Assembly (NCBI GenBank): GCA_964442135.1
Contig: CAYTYN010000001.1
Span: forward strand, 57,922 to 121,921
Source of the DNA: Avanaerovorax sp964442135
GTDB taxonomy: Bacteria; Bacillota; Clostridia; Peptostreptococcales; Anaerovoracaceae
DNA: 64,000 nucleotides
Direction: 5' to 3'
Shown: positions 9,557-18,245 of the stretch, one piece after another
How positions within the stretch are numbered: position 1 is the first letter of the stretch
Layout of the letters: each line of letters opens with the position of its first letter
Made by a program: the position numbers and the translations under genes
The notes under the pieces: generated by a model
Told to the model about the DNA's origin: nothing
The model's input: only the letters and a program-made list of their open reading frames with translations
Databases searched by the model: none

Positions 9557-9660
9557 AAGGCTTATCTGCGGCACATGGGAACCTCCGCTTATTGCTGCTT
9601 CCTTCCGGACCTGACAAGGTTCACGGCGTCTCATTGCGCAGGACCCAGACCAAGCCGGGC
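9557..9660 (-). ncRNA. ffs: Signal recognition particle RNA, small bacterial type
   Basis: On the minus strand the conserved SRP domain IV apical region is present: GTCAGGTCCGGAAGGAAGCA (about 9597-9616). The ends GGCTTGGTCTG (from about 9656) and GCAGATAAGCC (to about 9559) pair to close the helix, and TTTTCC follows. The size of about 100 nt fits the short type without an Alu domain. It directly precedes dnaX, a common arrangement. Exact ends are estimated from pairing. Confidence 0.93.
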
Positions 9661-9693
9661 GAAGCTGTTAAAGAGCATATTCACAGTGTTTTA

Positions 9694-9722
9694 ATTATAT
9701 TGGTTTTCACCATATGTGTCAA
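9694..9722 (-). promoter_or_regulatory. Consensus sigma-A promoter for SRP RNA
   Basis: On the minus strand TTGACA (9717-9722), a 17-bp spacer, then TATAAT (9694-9699): both boxes match the consensus exactly. Predicted start near 9687, about 30 nt before the mature RNA, implying 5' processing or a slightly longer transcript. Confidence 0.9.
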
Positions 9723-9786
9723 GAGCACGCAGGCAGAGCTGGCTGTCCTGCGGCTCTTGCGGCTCTTTATCTATTTTTTCGTTAGT

Positions 9787-11067
9787 CTATAGGACCTCGT
9801 TTTTTATCATATCTTCGTAGGTCTGAGGTTTTATGATCCACCTGGACTGCCCGTCTTTTACGAATATGGCTCCCGGAATCGGGTTCTTATTGTAGTTACT
9901 CGCCATGGTGTATCCGTAAGCGCCGGTAGAGTATATGGCGAATATGTCTCCCTTTTCCGGATGAGGGATTTTGATATTCTCGATGAGGATATCTCCGGAC
10001 TCGCAGCACTTGCCGCAGATGGTCACCGTCTCAGTCTTTTCTTCTCCGGCTTTGTTGGCGATTACCCCTGTGTACTCGGCCTGATAGAGAGCCGGTCTTA
10101 TATTATCGGTCATACCGCCGTCTACGGAAACGTACTTCCTCACATCTCTTATGTCTTTTATACTGCCGATGGTGTATAGGGTGATACCTGCCTCGGCGAC
10201 TATGCTCCTTCCGGGCTCGATGACCACATTAGGACGGGCGCAGGCCTTTTCTCTGTAGTGATTTTCGATTTTTTCCATCATAGGATCCAGAAAGTAGCTG
10301 AAAGGCTTCCTCTCCTCATCGACGTATGTTGCACCGAATCCTCCTCCTACGTTTATCTCCTTTATGTCGTATCCGAAGGTATTCTCGATCTTATCCGCTA
10401 TATCAAGGATTATCTCTGTGGCCTTTATGTGGGACTCGTTGTCAAATATCTGGGAGCCGACGTGAAAATGTATGCCGTAGAAATCTATAAGCTCGGACTT
10501 AATAGCCTTCTCCACCTGAGGAAGGAAAACGTCGTCATCTAAAGGAATGCCGAATTTGGAATCCTTCTTTCCCGTTACCATATAGTCGTGGGTGCTGCTC
10601 ATTACGCCCGGTGTAACTCTGAACAGGATTTTAGCGGTCCTCCCCTTTTCCGCACATACCTCTTCTATCATGTCCAGCTCCTGAAGGCTGTCCACTATGA
10701 TTCTGCCGATACCGTACTCTACAGCCATCTCTATTTCAGATCCGGACTTATTGTTTCCGTTGAACTCTATTTTCTCGGCGGGGAAACCGGCTTTTACTGC
10801 GGTATAAAGCTCTCCTCCGGATACTACGTCTACACAGCACCCGCACTGATCCACCAGCTTTGCCATGGCAACGGGAAAGAATGCTTTCGCCGCATATGCG
10901 ATACGGGTACCTTCGTATTTTTCAGTAAAGGCTTCCTTAAGCTCTTGGAAACGCCTTGCAATCTCCGTCTCAGAAACCACATAAAGGGGTGTGCCGTATT
11001 TTCTCGCAAGCTCTACAGTGTTACATCCATCAAAGAAAAGAACACCACCTTTAATTTCCCTGAACAT
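9787..11067 (-). CDS. lysA: Diaminopimelate decarboxylase
   Basis: PLP enzyme of 426 residues that makes L-lysine from meso-diaminopimelate. The PLP lysine is in IAYAAKAFFPVAMA, the HVGSQIFD and GGGFGATYVDEE motifs are present, EPGRSIVAEAG binds the phosphate, and the catalytic cysteine region is CGKCCESGDIL. Complete. No lysine riboswitch can fit in the 58-bp gap upstream. The gap contains a terminator for the preceding L,D-carboxypeptidase gene. Confidence 0.95.
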   Translation of the reverse strand: MFREIKGGVLFFDGCNTVELARKYGTPLYVVSETEIARRFQELKEAFTEKYEGTRIAYAAKAFFPVAMAKLVDQCGCCVDVVSGGELYTAVKAGFPAEKIEFNGNNKSGSEIEMAVEYGIGRIIVDSLQELDMIEEVCAEKGRTAKILFRVTPGVMSSTHDYMVTGKKDSKFGIPLDDDVFLPQVEKAIKSELIDFYGIHFHVGSQIFDNESHIKATEIILDIADKIENTFGYDIKEINVGGGFGATYVDEERKPFSYFLDPMMEKIENHYREKACARPNVVIEPGRSIVAEAGITLYTIGSIKDIRDVRKYVSVDGGMTDNIRPALYQAEYTGVIANKAGEEKTETVTICGKCCESGDILIENIKIPHPEKGDIFAIYSTGAYGYTMASNYNKNPIPGAIFVKDGQSRWIIKPQTYEDMIKNEVL

Positions 11068-11083
11068 TCCACGTTCCTCCTTT

Positions 11084-11114
11084 TAAAAACAGGGGCAGCG
11101 CTGAAACTGCCCCT
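11084..11114 (-). terminator. Terminator after the L,D-carboxypeptidase gene
   Basis: Perfect 8-bp stem AGGGGCAG/CTGCCCCT (11091-11098 with 11107-11114), followed on the minus strand by GTTTTT. It separates the L,D-carboxypeptidase gene from lysA. Confidence 0.8.
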
Positions 11115-11125
11115 TTCTCTGCTGA

Positions 11126-12046
11126 TTATTTTTCAACTTTAAACGATATCCTTCCCGCAGATGTATCCATAGAGCATACAGCCCCCATAGGAAGCGTCAT
11201 CATCGGCTTGCCGTGACCGGACTGAATGTTATACATCACAGGAATATCAATGTCTTCTAAGATATCCTTCATATCTTCGTATACATCATACTCCGGTCTT
11301 TTGAAATTTTCAACCTCTGTAAACTGTCCAAGCAAAATTCCTTTACATCTTTTTAGCTTTCCTGAATTCCTCAGGTGATACATCCACTTTTCTATCTTCG
11401 TAATATTCTCGTTGACTTCCTCTACGAAGAGAATCTTGCCATCTGTGTCCGGGTCGTAAGGGGTGGCTACACTTGCGGAAAGGAGGGAAAGATTGCCGCC
11501 TGTGAGAATACCCTCAGCCCTTCCTTCCTTGAGAACCTTTATGTCAAATCCCTCAGGGTTCTTAAATTCGAAGTCTCCTTCGGCGTTGATGGCGGCATAA
11601 AGGGACGCGGCTGTTTCATCGTCAAAATCGTTCAGTATGTTGGAGGAAACCATAGGTCCGTGAAAGGTCACAAGATCGCAGTTCTGATTTATTCCCAGAT
11701 GGAGATTGGTAATATCGCTGTATCCGACGAAGATCTTAGGATTATTCCTGATAACGTCATAATCTAGGTATTCCATTATCCTGCTGCTGGTGTCTCCGCC
11801 CTTTACACAGAATATGGCTTTAACCTCCGGGTCGGCGAACATTTTGTTTACCCATTCGCCTCTGACCTTCCCTGAACCGGCCATAAATCCGCCGTGATTT
11901 TCTTCCAGATTGTCAGCGGCCTTCACCTTATATCCCAGGCTCTCCATCTTTTCTATGAGCTTGGGAGTCATACCCGGTTCCACCGGGGAACTGGGGCAAA
12001 CGATACCTATAGTATCGCCTTTTTCCAATTTCTCAGGATATCTCAT
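11126..12046 (-). CDS. L,D-carboxypeptidase (S66, LdcA/MccF type)
   Basis: A 306-residue serine peptidase of family S66 that trims D-alanine from tetrapeptide muropeptides during wall recycling, or inactivates microcin-like amides. The nucleophile serine is in VGYSDITNL, the oxyanion GGDTSSR segment is present, and the Glu/His of the triad are in FVEEVNENITK and IQSGHGKPMMTLPMG. I use the start MRYPEKLEKGD (12046, preceded by AGAGGTG) rather than the longer frame from 12118, whose extra 24 residues are not family-like. Confidence 0.9.
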   Translation of the reverse strand: MRYPEKLEKGDTIGIVCPSSPVEPGMTPKLIEKMESLGYKVKAADNLEENHGGFMAGSGKVRGEWVNKMFADPEVKAIFCVKGGDTSSRIMEYLDYDVIRNNPKIFVGYSDITNLHLGINQNCDLVTFHGPMVSSNILNDFDDETAASLYAAINAEGDFEFKNPEGFDIKVLKEGRAEGILTGGNLSLLSASVATPYDPDTDGKILFVEEVNENITKIEKWMYHLRNSGKLKRCKGILLGQFTEVENFKRPEYDVYEDMKDILEDIDIPVMYNIQSGHGKPMMTLPMGAVCSMDTSAGRISFKVEK

Positions 12047-12143
12047 GTGTAGCACCTCTTTTTTAGCTGTACCGTAACAGGTTAACGATGACACAGGATG
12101 CCATATAGAACAGAGCATGTCTGCCGGATAAAGAATTTTCTCC

Positions 12144-12839
12144 CTACGATCGTATTATGGACTTAAGGAACGACTTCAGCCTGTCCGACTTCGGATTTTC
12201 AAATATCTCCTCCGGCGACCCCTCTTCGACTACTTCCCCGTCATTCATGAAGATGACTCTATCCGCCACCTCTCTGGCAAACCCCATCTCGTGAGTTACC
12301 ACTATCATGGTAGTATGCTCCCGAGCCAGCTTTTTCATTACGTTGAGAACCTCCCCCGTTATCTCGGGATCCAGTGCTGAGGTCGGCTCGTCGAAAAGCA
12401 TGAGATCCGGATTCATGGCAAGAGCTCTCGCTATGGCTACCCTCTGCTTTTGCCCTCCGGAAATATGGGCGGGATACACGTCAGCCTTTGTCTCAAGGCC
12501 TACCATATTCAGAAGCTCCATAGCCCTCTTCCTCGCTTCCTCTTTACTTTCTCCCTTTACCTTGATCGGGGCGTAGGTTATATTTTCAAGGCATGTCATA
12601 TGAGGGAACAGGTTGAAGTGCTGGAACACCATACCCGTCTCTCCGTTCAACTCAATAGTACCCGATGTAACCTTATTCAGGCCGTTTATACACCTTAGCA
12701 AAGTGCTTTTCCCTGAGCCTGAAGGTCCTATGACAGCGACAGTCTCACCCTTTGACACGGTGAGGCTGACTCCTTTTACAGCGCTCAGCTCTCCGAAATC
12801 CTTTACGATGTCGGTCATTTTCAGGATGGTCCGGCTCAT
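12144..12839 (-). CDS. Amino-acid ABC transporter, ATP-binding protein (GlnQ type)
   Basis: ATPase subunit of 231 residues for polar amino-acid uptake. Walker A GPSGSGKST, Q-loop MVFQHFNLFPH, signature SGGQKQR and Walker B LMLFDEPTSALDP are all intact. Its ATG overlaps the stop of the permease gene (12839), so translation is probably coupled. Confidence 0.95.
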   Translation of the reverse strand: MSRTILKMTDIVKDFGELSAVKGVSLTVSKGETVAVIGPSGSGKSTLLRCINGLNKVTSGTIELNGETGMVFQHFNLFPHMTCLENITYAPIKVKGESKEEARKRAMELLNMVGLETKADVYPAHISGGQKQRVAIARALAMNPDLMLFDEPTSALDPEITGEVLNVMKKLAREHTTMIVVTHEMGFAREVADRVIFMNDGEVVEEGSPEEIFENPKSDRLKSFLKSIIRS

Positions 12840-13501
12840 CAGTATTCCTCCTTGGCGTCATATCTCATGAAATACTTTTCGATTCGCCCCGCTATAAGGG
12901 TCAAAACGCTGCACATTATCAGGTAGATGGCCGCAGCCCAGAAAAATATGCTGATATCCGTCTCCCTGTTTACGGCACTCTGAGTCGCTTTCATCAGCTC
13001 CACTACGCCGATGCTGGAAGCGAGGGCAGTATCCTTTACCAGGGTTATGCTCTCGTTCACTACAGGGGGCAGAATGGTCTTCATGGTCTGAGGCAGAATT
13101 ATGTCCTTCATAGTCTGCCATCTGGAAAGCCCCAATGTGTACGCCGCCTCGTACTGTCCCTTATCTATGCCGTTTATCCCGCCTCTGTATATTTCGGCAA
13201 AGTAGGCGGCGTAGTTGAACACGAAGGTTATACATGCCGTCGGCAGAGCCGGCAGCCTGATATCCAGGGTGAACGGGAAGAAAAAGTAGAAAAAGAACAG
13301 TTGCAGCATGAGAGGCGTCCCTCTGAACACCCACACGTAAACCTTGCAGATCCAGCTCAAAGGCTTGAACCTGCTCCTCACGCCCAAGGCTATGGGAAGT
13401 CCCAGCGGCAGCGACACCGCCAGTGTGATGACGAACAATAATATGGTGATCTTCACTCCCACCAACATGAAGGGGAGAAACTGCGAGAAATAATCTGCCA
13501 T
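12839..13501 (-). CDS. Amino-acid ABC transporter permease (HisMQ/GlnP type)
   Basis: A 220-residue inner-membrane permease with about five helices. The EAA loop (YEAAYTLGLSRWQTMKDIILPQ) that docks the ATPase is conserved. It follows the binding-protein gene after a 92-bp gap with two hairpins, and abuts the ATPase gene. The permease most likely acts as a homodimer because only one permease gene is present. Confidence 0.95.
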   Translation of the reverse strand: MADYFSQFLPFMLVGVKITILLFVITLAVSLPLGLPIALGVRSRFKPLSWICKVYVWVFRGTPLMLQLFFFYFFFPFTLDIRLPALPTACITFVFNYAAYFAEIYRGGINGIDKGQYEAAYTLGLSRWQTMKDIILPQTMKTILPPVVNESITLVKDTALASSIGVVELMKATQSAVNRETDISIFFWAAAIYLIMCSVLTLIAGRIEKYFMRYDAKEEY

Positions 13502-13516
13502 AGGAATTCTCTCTCC

Positions 13517-13554
13517 GTTCTATTCGATAGAACAGGCGGGGTTTATCCCCGCCT
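13517..13554 (-). promoter_or_regulatory. Two adjacent hairpins between binding-protein and permease genes
   Basis: A perfect 7-bp inverted repeat (13517-13533, loop TCG) touches a perfect 8-bp GC-rich repeat (13534-13541 with 13547-13554). On the minus strand no T-run follows the second stem, so this looks like an mRNA-stabilising or attenuating structure that would leave more binding-protein message than permease message. Confidence 0.6.
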
Positions 13555-13593
13555 TTTTAATTATATTATCAATGGGGTATTCAGTGGAGCGCT

Positions 13594-14406
13594 CTATTCT
13601 ATAGGCTCGCAGATTACGATGTCTCTTCCGAACCACTTCTCACTTATCTCCGCTGCTACTCCGTTTTCCACAAGGGTTTCAAGGGCTTCGTTCACCTTAT
13701 CTCTCAGCTCTGTATTTTCCTTTGCAAAGCCTATAACATAGAAATCGTCTCCCAAGTCGTAGGTACATTCTACCATGTCGCCGCCCAGGTTATTGTTAGT
13801 GTATTCTCCCAAAACCTGATCCACAGCGATCACGTCCACTCTCCCCGCTTTCAGATCCATTATGGCAAGATCATAGGTGTCATATTCCGTAATGTTGTCT
13901 GCAAACGATTCGTAGGCATCATCTGCCTGGAGCATCTGGAGAGCGGAAGAATCCACCTGAGTCCCTATTCTCAGGTCCGCCAAATCTTCTCCGCTGGTAA
14001 CGTCTATACCGGAATCAGCCAGAGCCATGAGTACGATCTTATTGTTAAGATACTTGTGTGAGAGAGCAAAGCTCTCCTGTCTCTCAGGCGTAAGAGAGAA
14101 TCCGTTCCACAGACAGTTGATAGTTCCCGCCTCTATTTCGATCTCCTTAGCGTCCCAGTCTATAGGCCTGAATTCCACTTCCATGCCCAGTTCTTCAGCT
14201 ACGGCGGTAGCCAGGTCTATATCGAACCCCACCAGATTGCCTTCTTCATCTCTGAATCCCATAGGAGCAAAGGTGTCGTCCAAGCCTACTACAAGGGTGG
14301 TCACTTCCGAAGCGCTGTCGCCGTCTTCGCTTCCGCATCCTGCCAAGGCCGTCATCCCCAGCACCATTACCGCGACTAAAGCCGCCGATATAAACTTCTT
14401 CTTCAT
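13594..14406 (-). CDS. Amino-acid ABC transporter substrate-binding lipoprotein
   Basis: A 270-residue family 3 solute-binding protein. The N terminus is a lipoprotein signal with lipobox LAGC (Cys24 region), so it is tethered to the outer face of the membrane. The core starts with TLVVGLDDTFAPMGFRDEEG, and GFDIDLATAVAEELG is typical of polar amino-acid binding proteins. First gene of the three-gene ABC operon. Confidence 0.94.
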   Translation of the reverse strand: MKKKFISAALVAVMVLGMTALAGCGSEDGDSASEVTTLVVGLDDTFAPMGFRDEEGNLVGFDIDLATAVAEELGMEVEFRPIDWDAKEIEIEAGTINCLWNGFSLTPERQESFALSHKYLNNKIVLMALADSGIDVTSGEDLADLRIGTQVDSSALQMLQADDAYESFADNITEYDTYDLAIMDLKAGRVDVIAVDQVLGEYTNNNLGGDMVECTYDLGDDFYVIGFAKENTELRDKVNEALETLVENGVAAEISEKWFGRDIVICEPIE

Positions 14407-14523
14407 CTTCTCTTCGTCCTTTCTTGAAATATATGATACCCTTTCATCTTCAGCGCATTTACACCTCTGAACCCAGGGCAGTTCACTTTATCGCTTTATC
14501 CCATTAAATTTACGGCAATTTTC

Positions 14524-14552
14524 AGTCTATCACGGAGACCGCCGATTGTCAA
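14524..14552 (-). promoter_or_regulatory. Promoter of the amino-acid ABC operon
   Basis: On the minus strand TTGACA (14547-14552), 17 bp, TAGACT (14524-14529), giving a leader of about 110 nt before the binding-protein ATG. A small hairpin TGAAC...GTTCA lies in the leader. I see no T-box or known riboswitch core there. Confidence 0.7.
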
Positions 14553-14637
14553 GGTTTCAGGTCCTTTTAGGCGGTGGCTTTTGAGCGCTTTTGAGCAACT
14601 GCCCTTTGGGCGGTGCATGATTTGACGTATCTCCCGT

Positions 14638-15117
14638 TTACTTATGGTACGTCTCCCCTCGATTTATCTTAAACACCCTATATATCTGCTCTAAAAGGAT
14701 CACCCTCATCATCTGATGAGGGAAGGTCATATCGGAGAAGGATAGCCGCAGATCAGCTCTTTCGCTGACGGCTCCGTCAAGCCCTAAGCTTCCGCCTATG
14801 ATAAAGGACACGCTGCCGTATCCGGACAGGGCAATATCTGCCATTTTCTTCGCCATCTCCTCTGAACTCAGCTTCTTACCCTTCACCTCCAGAGAGATGA
14901 CGTAGGTATCCCTGCCTATGTGTTTGAGTATGGCTTTTCCCTCTTCCTTCTTCACTGCCGCCTCTTCAGCCTTACCTGCTCTGTCCGGCAGTCGGGATTC
15001 CTTCAGCTCGATTATCTCCATGCTGCAATAGGCCCCAAGCCTTTTGGCGTACTCCTTTACTGCTTCGGTCCAGTATTTCTCCTTAAGCTTTCCCACGCAT
15101 ATGACAGTTATGTTCAC
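14638..15117 (-). CDS. rlmH: 23S rRNA pseudouridine-1915 N3-methyltransferase
   Basis: SPOUT-class methyltransferase of 159 residues acting on helix 69 of 23S rRNA. The AdoMet knot motif FIIGGSLGLDG and the invariant C-terminal HQMMRVILLEQIYRVFKINRGETYHK segment are present. Normal length. It follows the WalJ-type gene by 32 bp, the same pairing as in Bacillus (yycJ near yydA). Confidence 0.96.
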   Translation of the reverse strand: MNITVICVGKLKEKYWTEAVKEYAKRLGAYCSMEIIELKESRLPDRAGKAEEAAVKKEEGKAILKHIGRDTYVISLEVKGKKLSSEEMAKKMADIALSGYGSVSFIIGGSLGLDGAVSERADLRLSFSDMTFPHQMMRVILLEQIYRVFKINRGETYHK

Positions 15118-15149
15118 GATCCCACCTCTTCGATCTAAACCTCTTTCGT

Positions 15150-15944
15150 CTAAACCTCTATGATCTGTCCCGGCTCGTCTCTCTTCAGCACATCTAGGTA
15201 TAGATCCCGTTCTATCAGAATGTCATCGTCGAGCAGCATGTTCCTGACAGTCAAAAACGCCTGCTCCGGTGTGTTATTCTCCCTGCTCAGGTGAGCCAGC
15301 ACCACCTTAGGCGCCTCTTTTCTTCCTCTTTCCCTCATCATGCGGCAAATGACCGTTCCCGCTGTTTCGTTGGAAATGTGGCCTTTATCTCCCAGTATTC
15401 TCTGCTTCAAATAGTAGGGATAGGCTCCCATCATCAGCACGTTGACCTCATGGTTCGCCTCGAGGACGAGAAGATTGCTTTCCCTTATGTAGTGAAATAT
15501 CTCTTCTGTGACGCATCCTGTATCGGTGACTACAGTGACCCTTTTATTCCCTTCTGTAACGGAATATCCCAAAGGCTCCGCCGCATCATGGGACAGTGAA
15601 AATGGCTCTACCTTGAGATCTCCTATGCGAAATACTACCCCTGTCTCGACCTTGCAAAATCTCTCACCCTCCGCCATCTCTTTTACGGCGTGGAGAGTTC
15701 CTCCGCTTCCGTATATCCCGGCCGACACAGCCTTTTTGCTGATCATCTTCAGGCTTCTTACGTGATCCGTATGCTCGTGGGTTATCAATATGCCGTCGAG
15801 AGACTCAGGGGAAAGCCCCAGCTCCTTCAGACCGGCTATGACGTTTTTACCCGTCGTTCCCACGTCTATGGCCACTGCCGTCGTCTCGCTTTTCAATATA
15901 TAGCAGTTGCCGCTGCTGCCGCTGGCAACTGAAAGAAATTTCAT
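15150..15944 (-). CDS. walJ: MBL-fold hydrolase, WalJ/YycJ type
   Basis: Metallo-beta-lactamase fold protein of 264 residues with the metal motif THEHTDH (about residues 57-63) and conserved VTDTGCV and LEANHE motifs. In Bacillus the family is linked to cell-wall control and DNA metabolism. The frame allows ATG at 15950 or 15944; I choose 15944 because AAAAGG then lies 8 nt upstream instead of 2. No walRKHI genes are next to it, unlike Bacillus. Confidence 0.88.
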   Translation of the reverse strand: MKFLSVASGSSGNCYILKSETTAVAIDVGTTGKNVIAGLKELGLSPESLDGILITHEHTDHVRSLKMISKKAVSAGIYGSGGTLHAVKEMAEGERFCKVETGVVFRIGDLKVEPFSLSHDAAEPLGYSVTEGNKRVTVVTDTGCVTEEIFHYIRESNLLVLEANHEVNVLMMGAYPYYLKQRILGDKGHISNETAGTVICRMMRERGRKEAPKVVLAHLSRENNTPEQAFLTVRNMLLDDDILIERDLYLDVLKRDEPGQIIEV

Positions 15945-16000
15945 CGACATTGCCTTTTCTGCTTCTCCCGTTCCTTATTTTATGCAAACACTATTTTCTC

Positions 16001-16029
16001 ATTATACTAATACGAGCCTGTTAAATCAA
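16001..16029 (-). promoter_or_regulatory. Promoter of walJ-rlmH
   Basis: On the minus strand TTGATT (16024-16029), 17 bp, TATAAT (16001-16006), about 55 bp before the walJ start. Confidence 0.75.
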
Positions 16030-16054
16030 CGGCGAAAACTGATATGGCGCCGTC

Positions 16055-16083
16055 TTGCTACGGCCCGCACCCTATGATAAAAT
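16055..16083 (+). promoter_or_regulatory. Promoter of rnhA
   Basis: TTGCTA (16055-16060), 17 bp, TAAAAT (16078-16083), ending 30 bp before the rnhA ATG. It is divergent from the walJ promoter. Confidence 0.7.
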
Positions 16084-16113
16084 GAAACCCTAATATATTC
16101 AAGGAGGCTCACC

Positions 16114-16689
16114 ATGACTTTAAAGGCGTCTTCTGCCATTTTAAATATGTATACTGACGGCGGATGCTCGGGAAATCAGCTGGATAAAAACTTCGGCGGC
16201 TGGGGCACTGTTTTGGAATATGGAGATACTGAGAAGGAGCTTTTCGGAGGTGAGGCTGACACCACCAACAACCGAATGGAGCTGACTGCCGTTATACGCG
16301 GCTTTCAGGCTTTGAAACGAGACGGCCTTATTATCCGCGTATTTACCGACAGCTCCTACGTGGCAGAATGCTTCAGAAAGAAATGGTATCTATCCTGGGA
16401 GAAAAACGGCTGGATTGGCTCTGCGAAAAAGCCTGTGGAAAACAGAGAGCTGTGGGAAGAGCTCTTGTCCCTGACCCGCCGGCACGACGTAACCTTTTAT
16501 CGCGTTAAGGGGCATGTATCGGTGAATAAGCTTAACGATACAAAGGCGAAGGCACTGTATGAGAAGTTTACGGAATGGAACGGCGACGGCTTTGATTACG
16601 ACGGCTTTCTGCACATAACGGCTATGAATAACCGGGCCGATGAGCTGGCCAACGCCGGAATCAAAAAAGCCAGAGATGGCGACGTCTAG
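16114..16689 (+). CDS. rnhA: Ribonuclease H (RNase HI type)
   Basis: A 191-residue RNase H that removes RNA from RNA-DNA hybrids. The acidic catalytic residues are in MYTDGGCSGN (Asp), NNRMELTAVIRG (Glu), FTDSSYV (Asp) and NNRADELA (Asp). A longer loop between the third and fourth motifs (about 115-170) makes it somewhat larger than E. coli RNase HI. Start ATG preceded by AAGGAGG. Single-gene unit between divergent and convergent neighbours. Confidence 0.92.
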   Translation: MTLKASSAILNMYTDGGCSGNQLDKNFGGWGTVLEYGDTEKELFGGEADTTNNRMELTAVIRGFQALKRDGLIIRVFTDSSYVAECFRKKWYLSWEKNGWIGSAKKPVENRELWEELLSLTRRHDVTFYRVKGHVSVNKLNDTKAKALYEKFTEWNGDGFDYDGFLHITAMNNRADELANAGIKKARDGDV

Positions 16690-16761
16690 GCCGCCATCCC
16701 GCCTTACCCTGAATGACCATGAAGACCGGGTCCGGTTCTTATGTCTCTATATCTTAAGGTT

Positions 16762-18201
16762 CTATATTATGTTTATCTGTTTCTTAATGTTGGTCAGTAT
16801 CTCCTTTTCCGTGGCTGTTGCAATTCTATCCTTCATCTGCTTGGGCGCTTCCTCGTATTTTATCATGTTTCCGCTTCCGCCTACGCAGCCTCCTACGCAG
16901 GCCATGCCCTCGATGAAGTTGTTAGGCAAAACCCTTTTGCTGGCCCGCAAGAGAGCTGTCTTACACTGCTCGATTCCTGAGCACGATACAGGGTTGAATT
17001 CGAAATCAGTTACCCCCTGCTCATTAAGGGCCTTCTTTACAGCCTCAGCCAGTCCTCCCGATCTTGCGAATATCCTTCCGTAGTAGGACGCCTGATTCCA
17101 CTTGGTTTCCTCCAGCTCGCCGAGGACTATTTCCTTGCTGTCGAAGAGAGCTTGAAGCTCCTCGAAGGTTATGGCGTAATCCACGTATTTAGCTATTTCC
17201 GGTTTTCTCACTTCCGCCTTCTTTGCCACGCAAGGGCCGATGAATACCAGCTTGTATTCCGGGTTGCTCTCTTTGACAAAACGGGCAAGCTCTGCCATAG
17301 GAGATAGATTGTGAGATATCTTATCCACCATAGTAGGAAAGGTCGTCTCTATATACTTTACGAAAGCAGGACAGCATGAGGAGGTGAGGAATCCTTTTTC
17401 CACCAGCTCCTGTGACTCCTTGTGAGCTACCATATCAGCCCCCAGAGCTACCTCAAGCACCCGCTTAAAGCCCAGCCTTCTTATTCCCGTAATGACCTGA
17501 CCTAAGTTGGCGTGTAGGAACTGGCTGGCTATGGACGGAGCCACTAGGGCTACCACAGGCTTTGATATATCCTCCTTGCTCTGTTTTATCAGCTTTATCA
17601 CATCGACTATGCTGGACACGTCCACCGTTGCGCCGAATGGACAGTGGTATACGCAGGCTCCGCAGCTTATACACTTTTCTTCATCTATACATGCTTCGCC
17701 TCCCTGAGCCATGGAAATGGCTCCTACCTTACATGCCCTCTCGCAAGGTCTGGCAAAATTGTGGATGGCGCTGTACTGACATGCCGATGCGCACCTTCCG
17801 CAGTCTACGCACTTGGTCTTATCTATATGAGCCTTATGATTGTTATCTATGGTTATAGCGCCCAGCCTGCAGCTGGCTATGCAGTTATGGGCGAGACATC
17901 CTCTGCACAGATCAGTCACCACATATCCTGCCTCGGGACACTCGTCACAGGCGATAGGGATTACCTGAACCACGTTTTTGTTAGATTTGCTCCCTCCGAT
18001 GGCAAGCCTCATCCTCTCTGCCACAATGGCCCTATCCTTATATATGCAGCAACGGTCGGGAGGTTCATTGTCCAAAATCACCTTGCTCGCCACTTCATTG
18101 AACTCCGCGAATACATCGTTGCCCTTCCATGTCTGTATGGCTACTTCCCTCAGCACTCTGTATTTGATCTCCTGAACTCTGTTTTCGAATAATCTGTTCA
18201 T
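16762..18201 (-). CDS. Monomeric [FeFe]-hydrogenase-like protein with ferredoxin clusters
   Basis: A 479-residue iron-sulfur protein. Cys99/102/107/111, Cys131/134/137/141 and Cys177/180/183/187 can hold three [4Fe-4S] clusters. The H-cluster loops are SCCPAF (Cys276, Cys277), IGPCVAKK (Cys324) and MACVGGCVGG (Cys435, Cys439), so all four ligands and the proton-relay cysteine are kept. The GPCxAKK form in place of MPCTAKK fits the poorly studied group B [FeFe] hydrogenases of anaerobes as I recall them. No hydEFG maturase or partner subunit lies nearby. Likely ferredoxin-linked hydrogen metabolism in the cytoplasm; a sensory or other redox role is possible. Confidence 0.85.
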   Translation of the reverse strand: MNRLFENRVQEIKYRVLREVAIQTWKGNDVFAEFNEVASKVILDNEPPDRCCIYKDRAIVAERMRLAIGGSKSNKNVVQVIPIACDECPEAGYVVTDLCRGCLAHNCIASCRLGAITIDNNHKAHIDKTKCVDCGRCASACQYSAIHNFARPCERACKVGAISMAQGGEACIDEEKCISCGACVYHCPFGATVDVSSIVDVIKLIKQSKEDISKPVVALVAPSIASQFLHANLGQVITGIRRLGFKRVLEVALGADMVAHKESQELVEKGFLTSSCCPAFVKYIETTFPTMVDKISHNLSPMAELARFVKESNPEYKLVFIGPCVAKKAEVRKPEIAKYVDYAITFEELQALFDSKEIVLGELEETKWNQASYYGRIFARSGGLAEAVKKALNEQGVTDFEFNPVSCSGIEQCKTALLRASKRVLPNNFIEGMACVGGCVGGSGNMIKYEEAPKQMKDRIATATEKEILTNIKKQINII

Positions 18202-18245
18202 AGCTTTTCCTCGATTCCATATCGGATTTTTATTTATATGTCAAC

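Noticed and set aside
9473..9634. N-terminal extension of dnaX
   Set aside because: The extra 54 codons read through the SRP RNA gene, and the internal ATG at 9472 has the better ribosome-binding site.
14407..14523. T-box or amino-acid riboswitch upstream of the ABC operon
   Set aside because: No T-box core or known riboswitch pattern; only a small hairpin in the leader.
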